From Ectopseudomonas guguanensis (GTDB taxonomy: Bacteria > Pseudomonadota > Gammaproteobacteria > Pseudomonadales > Pseudomonadaceae), in contig NZ_FNJJ01000001.1 in the NCBI RefSeq assembly GCF_900104265.1, positions 260,557 through 324,556 on the forward strand: DNA of 64,000 nt, written 5' to 3'. Under the pieces are notes generated by a model. That model was not told where the DNA came from and ran no database searches. It was given only the letters and a program-made list of their open reading frames with translations. Positions 1 through 9,065 of this stretch are shown in pieces. The first letter of the stretch is position 1. Each line of letters opens with the position of its first letter. A program made the position numbers and the translations under genes.

Positions 1-593
1 GCCTGGCCTACGAGATGGAATGGTATTTCCCGGCCATCCGCACCATCAGCCAGGCCCAGTATTGGGACGATCTGGAAGTGCGCTTCCCCATGGCTCACCG
101 CGACCAGCTGGTGCGCGAGGCCAAGCGTCGCGACCTGCACTCGAGCTGGGTATTCGCCATCACCCGCCAGGAAAGCGCCTTCATGGCCGACGCCCGCTCG
201 CATGCCGGCGCCATGGGCCTGATGCAGCTGATGCCGGCAACCGCCAAGGAAACCGCGCGCAAGTTCGGCATCCCCCTGGCATCGCCTCAGCACGCGCTCA
301 ACCCGGACACCAACATCCAGCTGGGCGCCGCCTACCTCAGCCAGGTATACGGCCAGTTCAACGGCAATCGCGTGCTCGCCTCGGCCGCCTACAACGCCGG
401 TCCGGGCCGTGTACGCCAGTGGCTGCGCGGCGCCAATCACCTGAGCTACGACGTCTGGGTGGAGAACATTCCGTTCGACGAAACCCGCCAGTACGTACAG
501 AACGTGCTGTCCTACTCGGTGATCTACGGCCAGAAGCTCGGCGCACCGCACCCGCTGGTGGCCTGGAACGAACGATTCTTCGACGATCAATAA
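1..593 (+). CDS. slt: Soluble lytic murein transglycosylase, C-terminal part (partial)
   Basis: The reading frame is already open at the left edge, so the true start lies outside the window. The visible 190 or so residues are the catalytic SLT domain of a periplasmic lytic transglycosylase, which cleaves the MurNAc-GlcNAc bond of peptidoglycan with formation of 1,6-anhydroMurNAc. The catalytic glutamate is in the RQESAF motif (about residue 53 of the visible part), followed by the family motifs GAMGLMQLMP and, near residue 125, SAAYNAGPGRVRQW. The C-terminal ENIPFDETRQYVQNVLSY segment is typical of the Slt70 family. It is convergent with the MOSC gene, and a heptamer repeat block lies just after its TAA stop. 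The family call is secure; the N-terminal superhelical domain cannot be seen. Confidence 0.93.
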   Translation, partial: LAYEMEWYFPAIRTISQAQYWDDLEVRFPMAHRDQLVREAKRRDLHSSWVFAITRQESAFMADARSHAGAMGLMQLMPATAKETARKFGIPLASPQHALNPDTNIQLGAAYLSQVYGQFNGNRVLASAAYNAGPGRVRQWLRGANHLSYDVWVENIPFDETRQYVQNVLSYSVIYGQKLGAPHPLVAWNERFFDDQ

Positions 594-596
594 AGC

Positions 597-641
597 GGCT
601 GCAGGCTGCAGGCTGCAGGCTGCAGGCTGCAGGCTGCAGGC
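597..641. repeat. Heptamer tandem repeat GGCTGCA x6
   Basis: Six perfect copies of GGCTGCA run from 597 to 638, then a partial GGC. About 25 bases later (668-687) the opposite-strand version GCCTGCGGCCTGTAGCC appears, so the block is an inverted repeat with one arm expanded in 7-bp steps. It sits between two convergent genes. The same architecture recurs at 13637-13722. It may act as a bidirectional transcription stop. Confidence 0.9.
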
Positions 642-693
642 GATCAGGATGCCGTTTTTTCCTGAAGCCTGCGGCCTGTAGCCTCGAGCCGCT

Positions 694-1500
694 CTATTCC
701 AGCACTTCCACCGTCATACCCAGCTGCAGCTCGCCAACGCCGCGCGGCAGCAGGTTCTGCCCGAAGAACACGTCACCCTCGCGTTCGCGATAGGTCTTGA
801 GCGTGGCCAGGGGTTCACGCTGGGCGTCACGCTCGCCGGTCTGCGGGTCGATGGTGGTGAGAATGCAGCGTGAACAGCCCTTGGCCACCTCGAACTCGAC
901 CTCGCCGATACGGATGCGCTTCCAGCCATCCTCAGCATAAGGCTCGCTGCCGGTGACCACCAGATTGGGACGGAAACGCAGCATGGACAGGGGCTGCCCG
1001 ACACGTTGCGAGAGATCGTCCAGCGATGCCTGGCCGATCAGCAGCAGCGGGAATCCATCGGCGAAGGCCACGCGGTCACCCGGCTGGGCATAGGCGGTGT
1101 CGACCTGGCGGGCACGTTCCTCGGGTACCTGAACCAGACGGCAGGCCTTGCCCAGCAGATCGCTGAGCCACTGCGCCGCCTCTTCGCCGGCATCCGGCAC
1201 GCGCAGGCTGTCACGCCAGACGATCACCCCGCGCAGGTCCTGTTCGGGATCGGGCAAGGCAACGGCCAGATCGGCGCGGCCCGGCGCGCTCAGGGTCAAG
1301 CCGCCGCGTGCATCGTAGCGGGCGCTGAGCTGGCTCATCTGCGGCAGCAGACGCTGGGTGATGAAACGCCCGTTGTCGGCGTCGACCAGCATCCAGCGTC
1401 GGTCGCCATGCAGGCCCAGGCCATCGACCGCACTGCGCTGCAGCGCCTCGCCACGGCCGGACTTGAGCGGATAACGATAAAGCCCCGAAAGACTCGGCAT
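694..1500 (-). CDS. MOSC domain protein (YcbX/mARC-like)
   Basis: 268 residues starting at MPSLSGLYRYPLKS. I chose this start because the protein resembles its family from here and the upstream in-frame extension does not. The N-terminal half is the MOSC_N beta-barrel (YPLKSGRGE, LHGDRRWMLVD) and the C-terminal half the MOSC domain with RFRPNLVVTG and KGCSRCILTTIDPQTG. The cysteine pair in KGCSRC includes the residue that ligates molybdenum in mARC and YcbX enzymes. E. coli YcbX (about 370 residues) has a C-terminal [2Fe-2S] ferredoxin domain; this protein lacks it and would need a separate electron donor. Likely role: reduction of N-hydroxylated compounds using molybdenum cofactor, inferred from family. 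Confidence 0.85.
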   Translation of the reverse strand: MPSLSGLYRYPLKSGRGEALQRSAVDGLGLHGDRRWMLVDADNGRFITQRLLPQMSQLSARYDARGGLTLSAPGRADLAVALPDPEQDLRGVIVWRDSLRVPDAGEEAAQWLSDLLGKACRLVQVPEERARQVDTAYAQPGDRVAFADGFPLLLIGQASLDDLSQRVGQPLSMLRFRPNLVVTGSEPYAEDGWKRIRIGEVEFEVAKGCSRCILTTIDPQTGERDAQREPLATLKTYREREGDVFFGQNLLPRGVGELQLGMTVEVLE

Positions 1501-1605
1501 GGGTCGGTTTCCTGTTGGCAAAACGCCGTTATACGAGCTCGCGGCCTCGCTCACAAGACCGGGATTCGGCAAGCGCTGCGGCCGGCGCGGGGCGCCTTGC
1601 GATCA

Positions 1606-1622
1606 GGCGGGTTGCACCCGCC
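1606..1622 (-). terminator. Hairpin downstream of cheV
   Basis: Perfect 7-bp stem (GGCGGGT/ACCCGCC) with a 3-base loop, 31 bases past the cheV stop. There is no clear T-run, so it may be a transcript-stabilising hairpin instead. Confidence 0.35.
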
Positions 1623-1652
1623 GTACACCGGCGGCAGGCGGGAAGCCAGGTA

Positions 1653-2585
1653 TCAGCGCGCTTCGTCCAGCTCCAGACGCTGGCGAATCACGTCCACCAG
1701 CTTGTCCGGCTGAAACTTGGAGAGGAAATTGTCGCAACCGACCTTCTTCACCATCGCCTCGTTGAAGCTGCCGGACAGCGAGGTGTGCAGCACCACGTAA
1801 AGGTCCTTCAGCCGGGGGTCGTTGCGGATCTCGCTGGTCAGGCGATAGCCGTCCATTTCCGGCATCTCGGCATCGGTGAAGATCATCAGCAGCTTGTCGG
1901 TCATCACCTCGCCGCTGTCGGCCCACTTCTTCAACAGGTTGAGCGCCTTGAGGCCGTCGCTGGCCATGTGCAGGCGAATGCCCAGTTGCGTCAGGGTATC
2001 GCGCAACTGGCTGAGCGCCACGCTGGAGTCGTCCACCAGCAGCACTTCACGACCGCGGGCCTTCTCCAGCAGCGGATCGGCGAGCTTTTCCGCGGAAACC
2101 TTGGTGCTCATCGGTACGATCTCGGCCAGCACTTTCTCCACGTCGATGATCTCGACGATCTGATCCTCGACCTTGGTGATCGCGGTCAGGTAATGCTGAC
2201 GCCCGGCGCCACCGGGCGGGGGCAGGATCGACTCCCAGTTGAGATTGAGGATACGGTCGACGCTACCGACCAGGAAGGCCTGCACGGAGCGGTTGTATTC
2301 GGTGACGATGATGGTGCTGCGCTCATCCGGCACCAGCGGACGCATGCCGATGGCCTGCGACAGGTCGATGACCGGCAGGGTCTGGCCGCGCAGGTTGACC
2401 ACGCCGCAGACGAAGCGATGACGCTGCGGCATCAGCGTCAGCTTGGGCATCTGCAGCACTTCCTGGACCTTGAACACGTTGATCGCGAAGAGCTGTCGGC
2501 CAGCCAGGCGGAACATGAGAATTTCCAGACGGTTCTCGCCGACCAGTTGCGTGCGTTGATCCACTGAATCGAGAATGCCGGCCAT
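1653..2585 (-). CDS. cheV: Chemotaxis coupling protein CheV (CheW-receiver fusion)
   Basis: 310 residues from MAGILDSVDQRTQLVG; an AGGAG ribosome site precedes this ATG. Residues about 15-165 form a CheW-like domain (VCGVVNLRGQTLPVIDLSQA is the CheW signature) and about 175-300 a receiver domain with the phospho-acceptor aspartate in FTDAEMPEMDG. CheV links receptors to CheA and its receiver is thought to act in adaptation or as a phosphate sink. It is transcribed divergently from the chemosensory operon that starts at 2843, with a GCCGATAA sigma-28 -10 box about 60 bases upstream of the start. Confidence 0.93.
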   Translation of the reverse strand: MAGILDSVDQRTQLVGENRLEILMFRLAGRQLFAINVFKVQEVLQMPKLTLMPQRHRFVCGVVNLRGQTLPVIDLSQAIGMRPLVPDERSTIIVTEYNRSVQAFLVGSVDRILNLNWESILPPPGGAGRQHYLTAITKVEDQIVEIIDVEKVLAEIVPMSTKVSAEKLADPLLEKARGREVLLVDDSSVALSQLRDTLTQLGIRLHMASDGLKALNLLKKWADSGEVMTDKLLMIFTDAEMPEMDGYRLTSEIRNDPRLKDLYVVLHTSLSGSFNEAMVKKVGCDNFLSKFQPDKLVDVIRQRLELDEAR

Positions 2586-2644
2586 CGACTGCTCCTGCTG
2601 AAATATGAACGGATGCCTACCAGGCGCGAGGTCCTGGCAAAAGG

Positions 2645-2671
2645 TTATCGGCAGGCCCGGAAAAAGCCGCA
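2645..2671 (-). promoter_or_regulatory. Candidate sigma-28 (FliA) promoter of cheV
   Basis: On the minus strand, positions 2652-2645 read GCCGATAA, an exact match to the FliA -10 element. The expected -35 at 2671-2664 is poor (TGCGGCTT against TAAAGTTT). Distance to the cheV ATG is 60 bases. Flagellar-class control of CheV genes is common, so the context agrees. Confidence 0.45.
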
Positions 2672-2740
2672 GTTTGGCTTTCTGCCACCATACTCGCTGC
2701 CATCTACAGATACCAGCCCGTCCAGCCCCGGGCAACGGAC

Positions 2741-2780
2741 ATCGGGGCGCCCCCGGGGGGCCCCTAGGGGAGTCCCCGAT
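2741..2780. repeat. Very GC-rich nested inverted repeat
   Basis: A 7-bp outer stem (ATCGGGG at 2741-2747 with CCCCGAT at 2774-2780) encloses a 3x3 internal loop and an inner CCCC/GGGG stem around a G6-C4 core. It lies in the cheV/receptor divergent gap, about 60 bases before the receptor start, so it would be in the leader of the chemosensory mRNA. Confidence 0.75.
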
Positions 2781-2842
2781 ATCGCAGCGGCGTACCGCTC
2801 TCTATCGTTGCCACATTCCCCTTGCGATAGAGATCCGCTGCC

Positions 2843-3931
2843 GTGCTCGTCTACTCCGCTCTCTGGACAGGTATCGCCATCAGTCTCGCCGGGCTGGCCG
2901 CCGGCATGCCCTGGCTGATCGGCGCAGGCTGTGCCCTCAGCGCCCTGGCCGCGGTTTTCCAGCGCCCGGTACGAGCGCCCACGCCCCTTGCTGCAAGCAT
3001 AGATGAAGCCGCTGCCGATGCGACGCCGCAGCCCAGCGTCGAGCCGCTGCTGCTCGAGGTGCTGCCGGCCTGGAGCCAGAACCTCGGCCAGGTTCGCCAG
3101 CTGGTGCAGGACAACATCCAGCGCCTGTTCGAGCGCTTCGCCGGGCTCAGCGGCCGGCTGGAGCAGACCCTGAGTAGCTCGGAGCAGGCCATCGGCGGTG
3201 GCGGCGTCAGCGCCAACCTGCGCGAGGCGCATCAGCGTCTGGACGAAGTCATCGCCTCCTTTCACGGCGCCAGTGCCCGCAAGACCGAGCTGCTTGCCAC
3301 CATCGCCCACCTCGACAGCTATGCCAGCGAGCTGCAGAAGATGTCGAAACTGGTGCAGGACATCGCCAGCCAGACCAACCTGCTCGCACTCAATGCCGCC
3401 ATCGAGGCGGCCCGCGCCGGCGAGCATGGTCGCGGCTTCTCGGTGGTCGCCGACGAGGTGCGCAAGCTCTCCAGCCTGTCGGCCGAGACCGGTCAGCGCA
3501 TGAGCGAGAAGGTTGGCGAAATCAACCAGGCGATCCGTGCCACGGTGATCGCTGCCGAAGAACTGTCCGGCAGCGAGAAAAGCAACCTCGACTACCTGGA
3601 CCAGGTCGCCGGCGAAGTGATGCAGCGCCTCAGCGCCAACCTCGACGAACTGTCCAGCAGCTCCCTGCAGCTGCAGCAGGATGCCCGCACCACCCAGGCG
3701 GACATCCAGGAAATCATCGTCAGCCTGCAGTTCCAGGACCGTACCGACCAGATGCTCGACCACCTGCAGATCGACCTCGATCGCCTGCAGCACGCCGTGC
3801 GCGAACAGGACAGCATCCTCGCCAACCCGAGTCGCTGGCTGAAGGAGCTGCGCGACCGTTTCACCACCGAGGAAGAACGCCACGGTGGCCGGCGCAGCAC
3901 CAAGCAACACGATGACGTGACCTTTTTCTGA
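2843..3931 (+). CDS. Membrane-anchored chemoreceptor without periplasmic domain
   Basis: 362 residues from a GTG start. Two hydrophobic helices (about residues 5-39) form a hairpin anchor with no ligand-binding domain and no HAMP domain between membrane and cytoplasm. The receptor tip is plain: [20 protein letters not shown] (residues 177-196), then [14 protein letters not shown]. After the signalling hairpin comes an unusual tail with [14 protein letters not shown] (residues 295-308), which resembles the DxxxQ active-site helix of the CheY phosphatase CheZ. No CheB/CheR-docking pentapeptide ends the protein. It is the first gene of the chemosensory operon, 21 bases before cheY. It probably senses an intracellular or redox cue; the cue is unknown. 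Confidence 0.85.
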   Translation: MLVYSALWTGIAISLAGLAAGMPWLIGAGCALSALAAVFQRPVRAPTPLAASIDEAAADATPQPSVEPLLLEVLPAWSQNLGQVRQLVQDNIQRLFERFAGLSGRLEQTLSSSEQAIGGGGVSANLREAHQRLDEVIASFHGASARKTELLATIAHLDSYASELQKMSKLVQDIASQTNLLALNAAIEAARAGEHGRGFSVVADEVRKLSSLSAETGQRMSEKVGEINQAIRATVIAAEELSGSEKSNLDYLDQVAGEVMQRLSANLDELSSSSLQLQQDARTTQADIQEIIVSLQFQDRTDQMLDHLQIDLDRLQHAVREQDSILANPSRWLKELRDRFTTEEERHGGRRSTKQHDDVTFF

Positions 3932-3952
3932 TCCGCCAAGGAGCAACCCGGC

Positions 3953-4318
3953 ATGGCCAAGACCATTCTGATCGTCGACGACTCCCTTTCCATGCGCCAG
4001 CTGGTGAAGATGACCCTTTCCGGCGCCGGCCACACGGTGATCGAAGCCGTGGACGGACGCGATGCCCTGAGCAAGCTCAACGGGCAGAAGATCAACCTGA
4101 TCATCAGCGACGTGAACATGCCCAACCTCGATGGCATCGGCCTGGTCAAGGAGGTGAAGGCGCGCAACGAATACCGCTTCACCCCTATCGTCATGCTCAC
4201 CACCGAGAGCGAACAGGGCAAGAAAGCCGAGGGCCAGGCCGCCGGGGCCAAGGCCTGGATCGTCAAGCCATTCCAGCCGCAGCAGCTGCTGGCGGCCGTC
4301 GACAAGCTGGCCAGCTGA
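3953..4318 (+). CDS. cheY: Single-domain response regulator (CheY-like)
   Basis: 121 residues, a lone receiver domain. Acidic pair D9-D10 (IVDD), phospho-acceptor D53 (ISDVNMPNLDG), switch threonine in MLTTES and conserved lysine in IVKPF are all present. It would be phosphorylated by the CheA encoded 340 bases downstream. Whether it contacts a flagellar motor or another output is not visible; the STAS gene one base downstream suggests a non-flagellar output branch. Confidence 0.92.
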   Translation: MAKTILIVDDSLSMRQLVKMTLSGAGHTVIEAVDGRDALSKLNGQKINLIISDVNMPNLDGIGLVKEVKARNEYRFTPIVMLTTESEQGKKAEGQAAGAKAWIVKPFQPQQLLAAVDKLAS

Positions 4319-4319
4319 A

Positions 4320-4646
4320 ATGTTCGAACTCATTCATGAGCCGCAGCAGCAGCCCGAGCGCCTGACCCTGGTCGGCAGCCTGACCATCTACGAGGTGCGC
4401 CAGGCTCACGAGGCCCTGCTGGCGGCGCTGAGCGGCAGCGGCGAAGGTAGCCACTGGCAGCTCGCCCTGGATCAGCTGGAAGAGCTGGACAGCGCCGGCG
4501 CCCAGCTATTGCTGGCCCTGCAGCGCCAGTTGACGCAGCGCCAGACGCGACTGGAAGTGATCAGCGCCGCCGACGGCCCGCGCGAGCTGCTCGATGTGCT
4601 GCACCTGCATTCGCTGCTTCCCGCCCACCCGACGGCGCAGGCCTGA
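4320..4646 (+). CDS. STAS-domain protein (anti-sigma-antagonist type)
   Basis: 108 residues covering one STAS domain. The region LDQLEELDSAGAQLLLALQR carries the conserved serine (DSAGAQ) that is phosphorylated in SpoIIAA/RsbV proteins. The start ATG is one base after the cheY stop, and cheA follows after 13 bases, so it belongs to the operon. STAS proteins are not part of the classical flagellar Che set but occur in some alternative chemosensory clusters; a partner-switching output is a reasonable inference. No anti-sigma kinase gene is seen nearby, so its partner is unknown. Confidence 0.82.
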   Translation: MFELIHEPQQQPERLTLVGSLTIYEVRQAHEALLAALSGSGEGSHWQLALDQLEELDSAGAQLLLALQRQLTQRQTRLEVISAADGPRELLDVLHLHSLLPAHPTAQA

Positions 4647-4659
4647 GCCGGAGACCCAG

Positions 4660-6882
4660 ATGCTCAATGGAGATCAATGGAGCCAGTTGCTCCGCGGTTT
4701 CATCGACGAAGCAGGCGACCTGATCAAACAGGCCGAAGAATACCTGCTGCAACTGGACCAGACACCCGACGACGAGGATGCGGTCAACGGCCTGTTTCGT
4801 GCCATGCACACCCTCAAGGGCTCGGCGGGGCTGTTCTCGCTGACGCCGCTGGTCAGCTTCACCCATCACCTGGAAAGCCTGCTGATGTCGGTGCGTGACA
4901 GCCAGCGCACGCTGGAGCCCGCACTGGTTTCGCTGATGCTGCGCTGCCTGGATGAGATCGCCAGCATGGTCGGACTGATCGATGCCGACACCGGCGAACT
5001 GCCGGTGGACGAAACGCACCAGAACGAACTGCTCGCCGCCCTCGCCGCCTTTGGTGCGCCGACGAGGATCGAGACCGTTGCCGTAATGGCTCCCGAGGCC
5101 TCTTCAGGGGCCTGCGCGCAACGTGGCAGCCTGCCTCGCTGCGCAGGCTGCGACGCCGAGGGCGCCTGGCACATCTCCCTGCGATTCGACGCCGATCTGC
5201 TGCGTAATGGCTTCGATCCGGCATCCTTCGTCCGCTACCTGACGCGTCTGGGCGACATCCTTCGTCTCGAAGTGATCGACGAAGCCCTGCCACCCTTGGC
5301 CGAGATGGACCCGGAGAGCTGCTACATCGGCCTGGAAATCGATCTGTGCAGCGAAGCCAGCAAGGCCGAGATCGAGGAGGTCTTCGCCTTCATCCACGAT
5401 TTCTGCACCCTGCGCATCCTGCCGCCGCACAGCGCGCAGGAGGACTATCTGCAACTGATCCGGGAGCTTCCGGAAACCGACCAGCGCATCGGCAGCATGC
5501 TGATCGCCAGCGGCCTGCTCACCGAGCACGAGCTCAACCAGGGCCTTGCCCTGCAGGCACAGGCGGAGCCGCAGAAGGCGCCACTGGGCAGCGTGCTGGT
5601 GGAAGAAGGCATGGTGGCGCCGCAGGTGGTCAACGCCGCCCTGGCCAAGCAGCAGTCGGTGCGCGAGAAACGCAGCCAGGAAAGCACGCAGATCCGCGTT
5701 GCCGCACACAAGCTCGACGAGCTGATCAACCTGGTCGGCGAACTGGTGATCAGCGCCGCCGGCGCCCAGCTACGCGCCCAGTCCCATGGCGATGCCGGCT
5801 GCGTGGAAAGCACGCAGATCGTCAACCAGCACGTCGAGCAGATCCGCGAGGCGGCGCTGAAGCTGCGCATGATCGAAATCGGCGACACCTTCAACCGTTT
5901 CCACCGCGTGGTGCGCGACGTCAGCCAGCAACTGGGCAAGGACATCCGCCTGCAGATCCGCGGCGCCGACACCGAGTTGGACAAGTCGGTGATCGACAAG
6001 CTCGCCGACCCGCTCACCCACCTGGTGCGCAATGCCATCGACCATGGCATCGAGCCGGCCGAGCAGCGTCTGGCCGCCGGCAAGCCGGCCGAGGGCCAGC
6101 TGCAGCTCAACGCCTACCACGAGTCGGGAATGATCGTCATCGAAGTGGCCGATGACGGCCGCGGCCTGAATACCGAGCGCATCCGCCAGAAGGCGATCGA
6201 CCGCGGCCTGATCGACCCCCAGGCCAACCTCAGCGAGCAGGATATCCACGCCCTGGTGTTCGCTGCCGGCTTCTCCACCGCCGACAGCGTCTCCGACCTG
6301 TCCGGCCGCGGCGTCGGCATGGACGTGGTGCGCAGCGTGATCGACGGCCTGCGCGGCAGCATCGAGATCGACTCGGTACTCGGCGCCGGCTGCACCTTCC
6401 GCATTCGCCTGCCGCTGACCCTGGCGATCATCGACGGCTTCCTGATCAGTCTCGGCGAGGAGTACTTCGTGGTCCCCCTGGACATGGTCACCGAATGCCT
6501 GGAGCTGGACGCCGAGCAACTGGGCGACAGCACCTACGGCTACCTGACCCTGCGCGGCAAACCGCTGCCGTGCATTTCCCTGGCGGCGCATTTCGAACTG
6601 CCGACCAGCCACAGCAAGCGCCGCAACATCGTCGTGGTCAACCTCGGTCGGCAACAGGCCGGGCTGGTGGTCGACCATCTGCACGGCGAGCTGCAAACCG
6701 TGATCAAGCCGCTTGGCCTGCTGTTCCAACATCTGCAGGGCATCGGCGGCTCGACCATCCTGGGCAGCGGGCAGGTCGCGCTGATCCTGGATATCCCCAG
6801 CCTGTTCCGTCACCTGCAAAACCAGGTGGAAGGCAGTGCTGGCAACCTTCGTCCATCCCGTATCGACATCAGCGGCTCCTGA
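4660..6882 (+). CDS. cheA: Chemotaxis histidine kinase CheA with embedded MshEN-like repeat
   Basis: 740 residues from [11 protein letters not shown]. HPt domain at the N-terminus with phospho-histidine H50 ([10 protein letters not shown]). A ferredoxin-like P2-type domain at about 168-256. Residues 276-331 hold two successive copies of the pattern xxGxxLxxxGLLxxxxLxxxLxxQ ([20 protein letters not shown] then [20 protein letters not shown]), like the c-di-GMP-binding MshEN motif. Dimerisation helix follows ([16 protein letters not shown]), then the HATPase with N-box ([10 protein letters not shown], 454-463), DDGRGLN (498-504) and GRGVGMDV (549-556), and a C-terminal CheW-like domain. Kinase for the CheY, CheB and CheV of this region. 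Confidence 0.95.
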   Translation: MLNGDQWSQLLRGFIDEAGDLIKQAEEYLLQLDQTPDDEDAVNGLFRAMHTLKGSAGLFSLTPLVSFTHHLESLLMSVRDSQRTLEPALVSLMLRCLDEIASMVGLIDADTGELPVDETHQNELLAALAAFGAPTRIETVAVMAPEASSGACAQRGSLPRCAGCDAEGAWHISLRFDADLLRNGFDPASFVRYLTRLGDILRLEVIDEALPPLAEMDPESCYIGLEIDLCSEASKAEIEEVFAFIHDFCTLRILPPHSAQEDYLQLIRELPETDQRIGSMLIASGLLTEHELNQGLALQAQAEPQKAPLGSVLVEEGMVAPQVVNAALAKQQSVREKRSQESTQIRVAAHKLDELINLVGELVISAAGAQLRAQSHGDAGCVESTQIVNQHVEQIREAALKLRMIEIGDTFNRFHRVVRDVSQQLGKDIRLQIRGADTELDKSVIDKLADPLTHLVRNAIDHGIEPAEQRLAAGKPAEGQLQLNAYHESGMIVIEVADDGRGLNTERIRQKAIDRGLIDPQANLSEQDIHALVFAAGFSTADSVSDLSGRGVGMDVVRSVIDGLRGSIEIDSVLGAGCTFRIRLPLTLAIIDGFLISLGEEYFVVPLDMVTECLELDAEQLGDSTYGYLTLRGKPLPCISLAAHFELPTSHSKRRNIVVVNLGRQQAGLVVDHLHGELQTVIKPLGLLFQHLQGIGGSTILGSGQVALILDIPSLFRHLQNQVEGSAGNLRPSRIDISGS

Positions 6883-6895
6883 GGAGTACTCCACC

Positions 6896-8545
6896 ATGCA
6901 ATTCATCCGCAATCTCAAGATTGGCGTCAGGCTGATCGCCGGCTTTACCCTGGTGGTGATCCTCACGGTCGCCATCGGCGTGCTGGGCATTCGCAACCTG
7001 GGCGAAGTCAGCCATCTGTCCGATCGCATGTACGAGAACGACATGCTCGGCCTGAACGCGCTGCAGGAAGCCAACACCCAGCTGATCGTCGCCGGTCGCT
7101 CATTCCGCAGCGTGCTGCTGGCCAGCGACGAGGCGGCCCGCGATGCCGCGGCGAACCGGGCATTCAAGGCCCTGGGCGACACCAAGGCGCTGGTGGAGCG
7201 ATCCAAGGCCACCTTCCTCACCGCCGAAGGCAAGGCCTTCGCCGACCGCCTGGATCAACCGCTGAACGACTACGCCGTGCTGCTCGAGCAACTGCTCAGG
7301 TCCTACCTGGCTTCCGGCTCGCTGGCCTCGGAAACCAGTGTCAGCGCACAGATGCCCGAATTGGCCCGCCGTGGCGATACCATCGACAACCTGCTCAGCG
7401 AAGTGGTCTTGCACAAACGCGACCGGGCCAGCGAAGCCAACAAGCAGATCAACCAGATCTACCTCAGCTCGCGCACCCAGATGATCGTGCTGATCGCCAT
7501 CGCTGCCGCGCTTGGCTTCGCCATCGGCATCTTCATCACCCGCTCCATCTCCAAGCCGCTGAACCGCGCGGTGGACGTGGCCAACAGCCTGGCAGAAGGC
7601 GACCTGACGGTCAGCGTCGACGCCGACAGCCGCGACGAGACCGGCCGCCTGCTGGCGTCCATGCAGCACATGACCGAGCGCCTGCGCAGCGTAATGGCCG
7701 ACGTGCGCAGCGCCGCCGACTCCTTGTCCTCGGCGTCCGAGGAAGTCAGCGCCACCTCGCAGTCGCTGAGCCAGGCCGCCACCGAACAGGCCGCCAGCGT
7801 CGAGGAAACCACTGCCTCGGTGGAACAGATGTCCGCCTCCATCGCGCAGAACACCGAGAGCGCGCAGATCACCGACGGCATCGCCGGCAAGGCCGCCAAC
7901 GACGCCGTGCAGGGTGGCCAGGCGGTACGCGACATGGTATTGGCCATGAAGCAGATCGCCGACAAGATCGGCATCATCGACGACATTGCCTACCAGACCA
8001 ACCTGCTGGCGCTCAACGCGGCCATCGAAGCAGCGCGTGCCGGCGACCACGGCAAGGGCTTCGCCGTGGTCGCGGCCGAGGTGCGCAAGCTCGCCGAGCG
8101 CAGCCAGGTGGCCGCTCAGGAAATCGGCGGCGTGGCCAGCAACAGCGTGCACCTGGCCGAACAGGCCGGCGCCCTGCTCGACCAGATCGTGCCGAACATC
8201 CAGAAAACCTCCGACCTGGTGCAGGAGATCACCGCCGCCTCGCAGGAACAGAGCAGCGGCGCCGGGCAGATCAACGTCGCCATGGGTCAGATGAACCAGA
8301 TCACCCAGCAGAACGCCTCGGCCTCCGAGGAGCTGGCCGCCACCGCCGAGGAAATGAACGCCCAGGCCAGCCAGCTGCAGGAGCTGATCAGCTACTTCCG
8401 TCTGGGCACCGCCAGCCCCGCCAAGGCATCGGCACCGCGGCGCGAGGAGCGCAGCCCGAGCAACGTGCGTGAACTGCGCCGCAACAGCGAACGCAAGGTG
8501 TCTGCGGCACCGGCCGATGAAGGCCAGTTCGTCAACTTCAACTGA
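6896..8545 (+). CDS. Methyl-accepting chemotaxis protein, 4HB/HAMP type
   Basis: 549 residues from [17 protein letters not shown], 13 bases after cheA. Membrane helix 1 at about 10-32, a periplasmic four-helix-bundle sensor at about 35-190, membrane helix 2 at about 197-217 ([18 protein letters not shown]), HAMP at about 218-270, then the methylation and signalling region with [20 protein letters not shown] and [18 protein letters not shown]. The last 35 residues are a basic, probably flexible tail ending in QFVNFN, without the NWETF docking pentapeptide. It is the dedicated transmembrane input of this cluster; the ligand cannot be inferred. Confidence 0.93.
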   Translation: MQFIRNLKIGVRLIAGFTLVVILTVAIGVLGIRNLGEVSHLSDRMYENDMLGLNALQEANTQLIVAGRSFRSVLLASDEAARDAAANRAFKALGDTKALVERSKATFLTAEGKAFADRLDQPLNDYAVLLEQLLRSYLASGSLASETSVSAQMPELARRGDTIDNLLSEVVLHKRDRASEANKQINQIYLSSRTQMIVLIAIAAALGFAIGIFITRSISKPLNRAVDVANSLAEGDLTVSVDADSRDETGRLLASMQHMTERLRSVMADVRSAADSLSSASEEVSATSQSLSQAATEQAASVEETTASVEQMSASIAQNTESAQITDGIAGKAANDAVQGGQAVRDMVLAMKQIADKIGIIDDIAYQTNLLALNAAIEAARAGDHGKGFAVVAAEVRKLAERSQVAAQEIGGVASNSVHLAEQAGALLDQIVPNIQKTSDLVQEITAASQEQSSGAGQINVAMGQMNQITQQNASASEELAATAEEMNAQASQLQELISYFRLGTASPAKASAPRREERSPSNVRELRRNSERKVSAAPADEGQFVNFN

Positions 8546-8555
8546 GGGCACCGGC

Positions 8556-9065
8556 ATGAATGGTCTATCCGCCAGCCATCAGGTGGCCCCACCGGACAGC
8601 GTGCAGCACCTGTCGTTTCGCGTGCGTGACGCGCGCTATGCCCTGCCCATAGAGCTGGTGCGGGAAATCATCGAGTATGGCCAGGTGACTACGGTGCCGA
8701 TGATGCCGGGCTTCATCCACGGCGTGATCAACCTGCGCGGCAACGTGGTACCGGTGCTGGATCTGGCGGCGCGCTTCGGCTTCGAGCTGACCCAGGCCGG
8801 CAAACGCACCTGCATCGTGATCATCGAGCTGAACCTGGATGAGCAGCAGCAGCGCATCGGCCTGGTGGTCGATGCGGTGGACGCAGTGCTCGACATCGAA
8901 CCCGGCGAGGTCGAGCAGGCGCCGCCGTTCGGCGCCGGCATCCGTACCGATTTCATCGCCGGCATGGCTCGCGACAATGGAGGCTTCACCATCATCATCG
9001 ACGTGCGCCGGGTGCTCTCGCTCGACGATATCCGCCAGTTGAGCCTTGCGCAGCAGGCCAGTTGA
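8556..9065 (+). CDS. cheW: Chemotaxis coupling protein CheW
   Basis: 169 residues from MNGLSASHQ, 10 bases after the receptor. One CheW domain with the signature IHGVINLRGNVVPVLDLAARFG and the conserved LVVDAVDAVLDI strand. It docks the receptor tip to CheA. Its TGA overlaps the ATG of cheR by one base, which indicates translational coupling. Confidence 0.94.
   Translation: MNGLSASHQVAPPDSVQHLSFRVRDARYALPIELVREIIEYGQVTTVPMMPGFIHGVINLRGNVVPVLDLAARFGFELTQAGKRTCIVIIELNLDEQQQRIGLVVDAVDAVLDIEPGEVEQAPPFGAGIRTDFIAGMARDNGGFTIIIDVRRVLSLDDIRQLSLAQQAS

Noticed and set aside
597..641. CRISPR-like array
   Set aside because: The repeat is 7 bp with no spacers, so it is a simple tandem repeat.
2811..2842. 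Sigma-54 promoter before the first receptor gene
   Set aside because: TTGCCACATTCCCCTTGC is reminiscent but lacks the invariant GG of the -24 element.
2645..4333. 562-codon minus-strand open frame over the receptor and cheY genes
   Set aside because: It is the antisense shadow of high-GC genes; its composition (rich in L, Q, H, V runs) has no family sense and the plus-strand genes are certain. The same holds for long antisense frames at 5770-7233, 7100-8557, 17355-19295, 29307-30830, 47307-48593 and 57284-59470.
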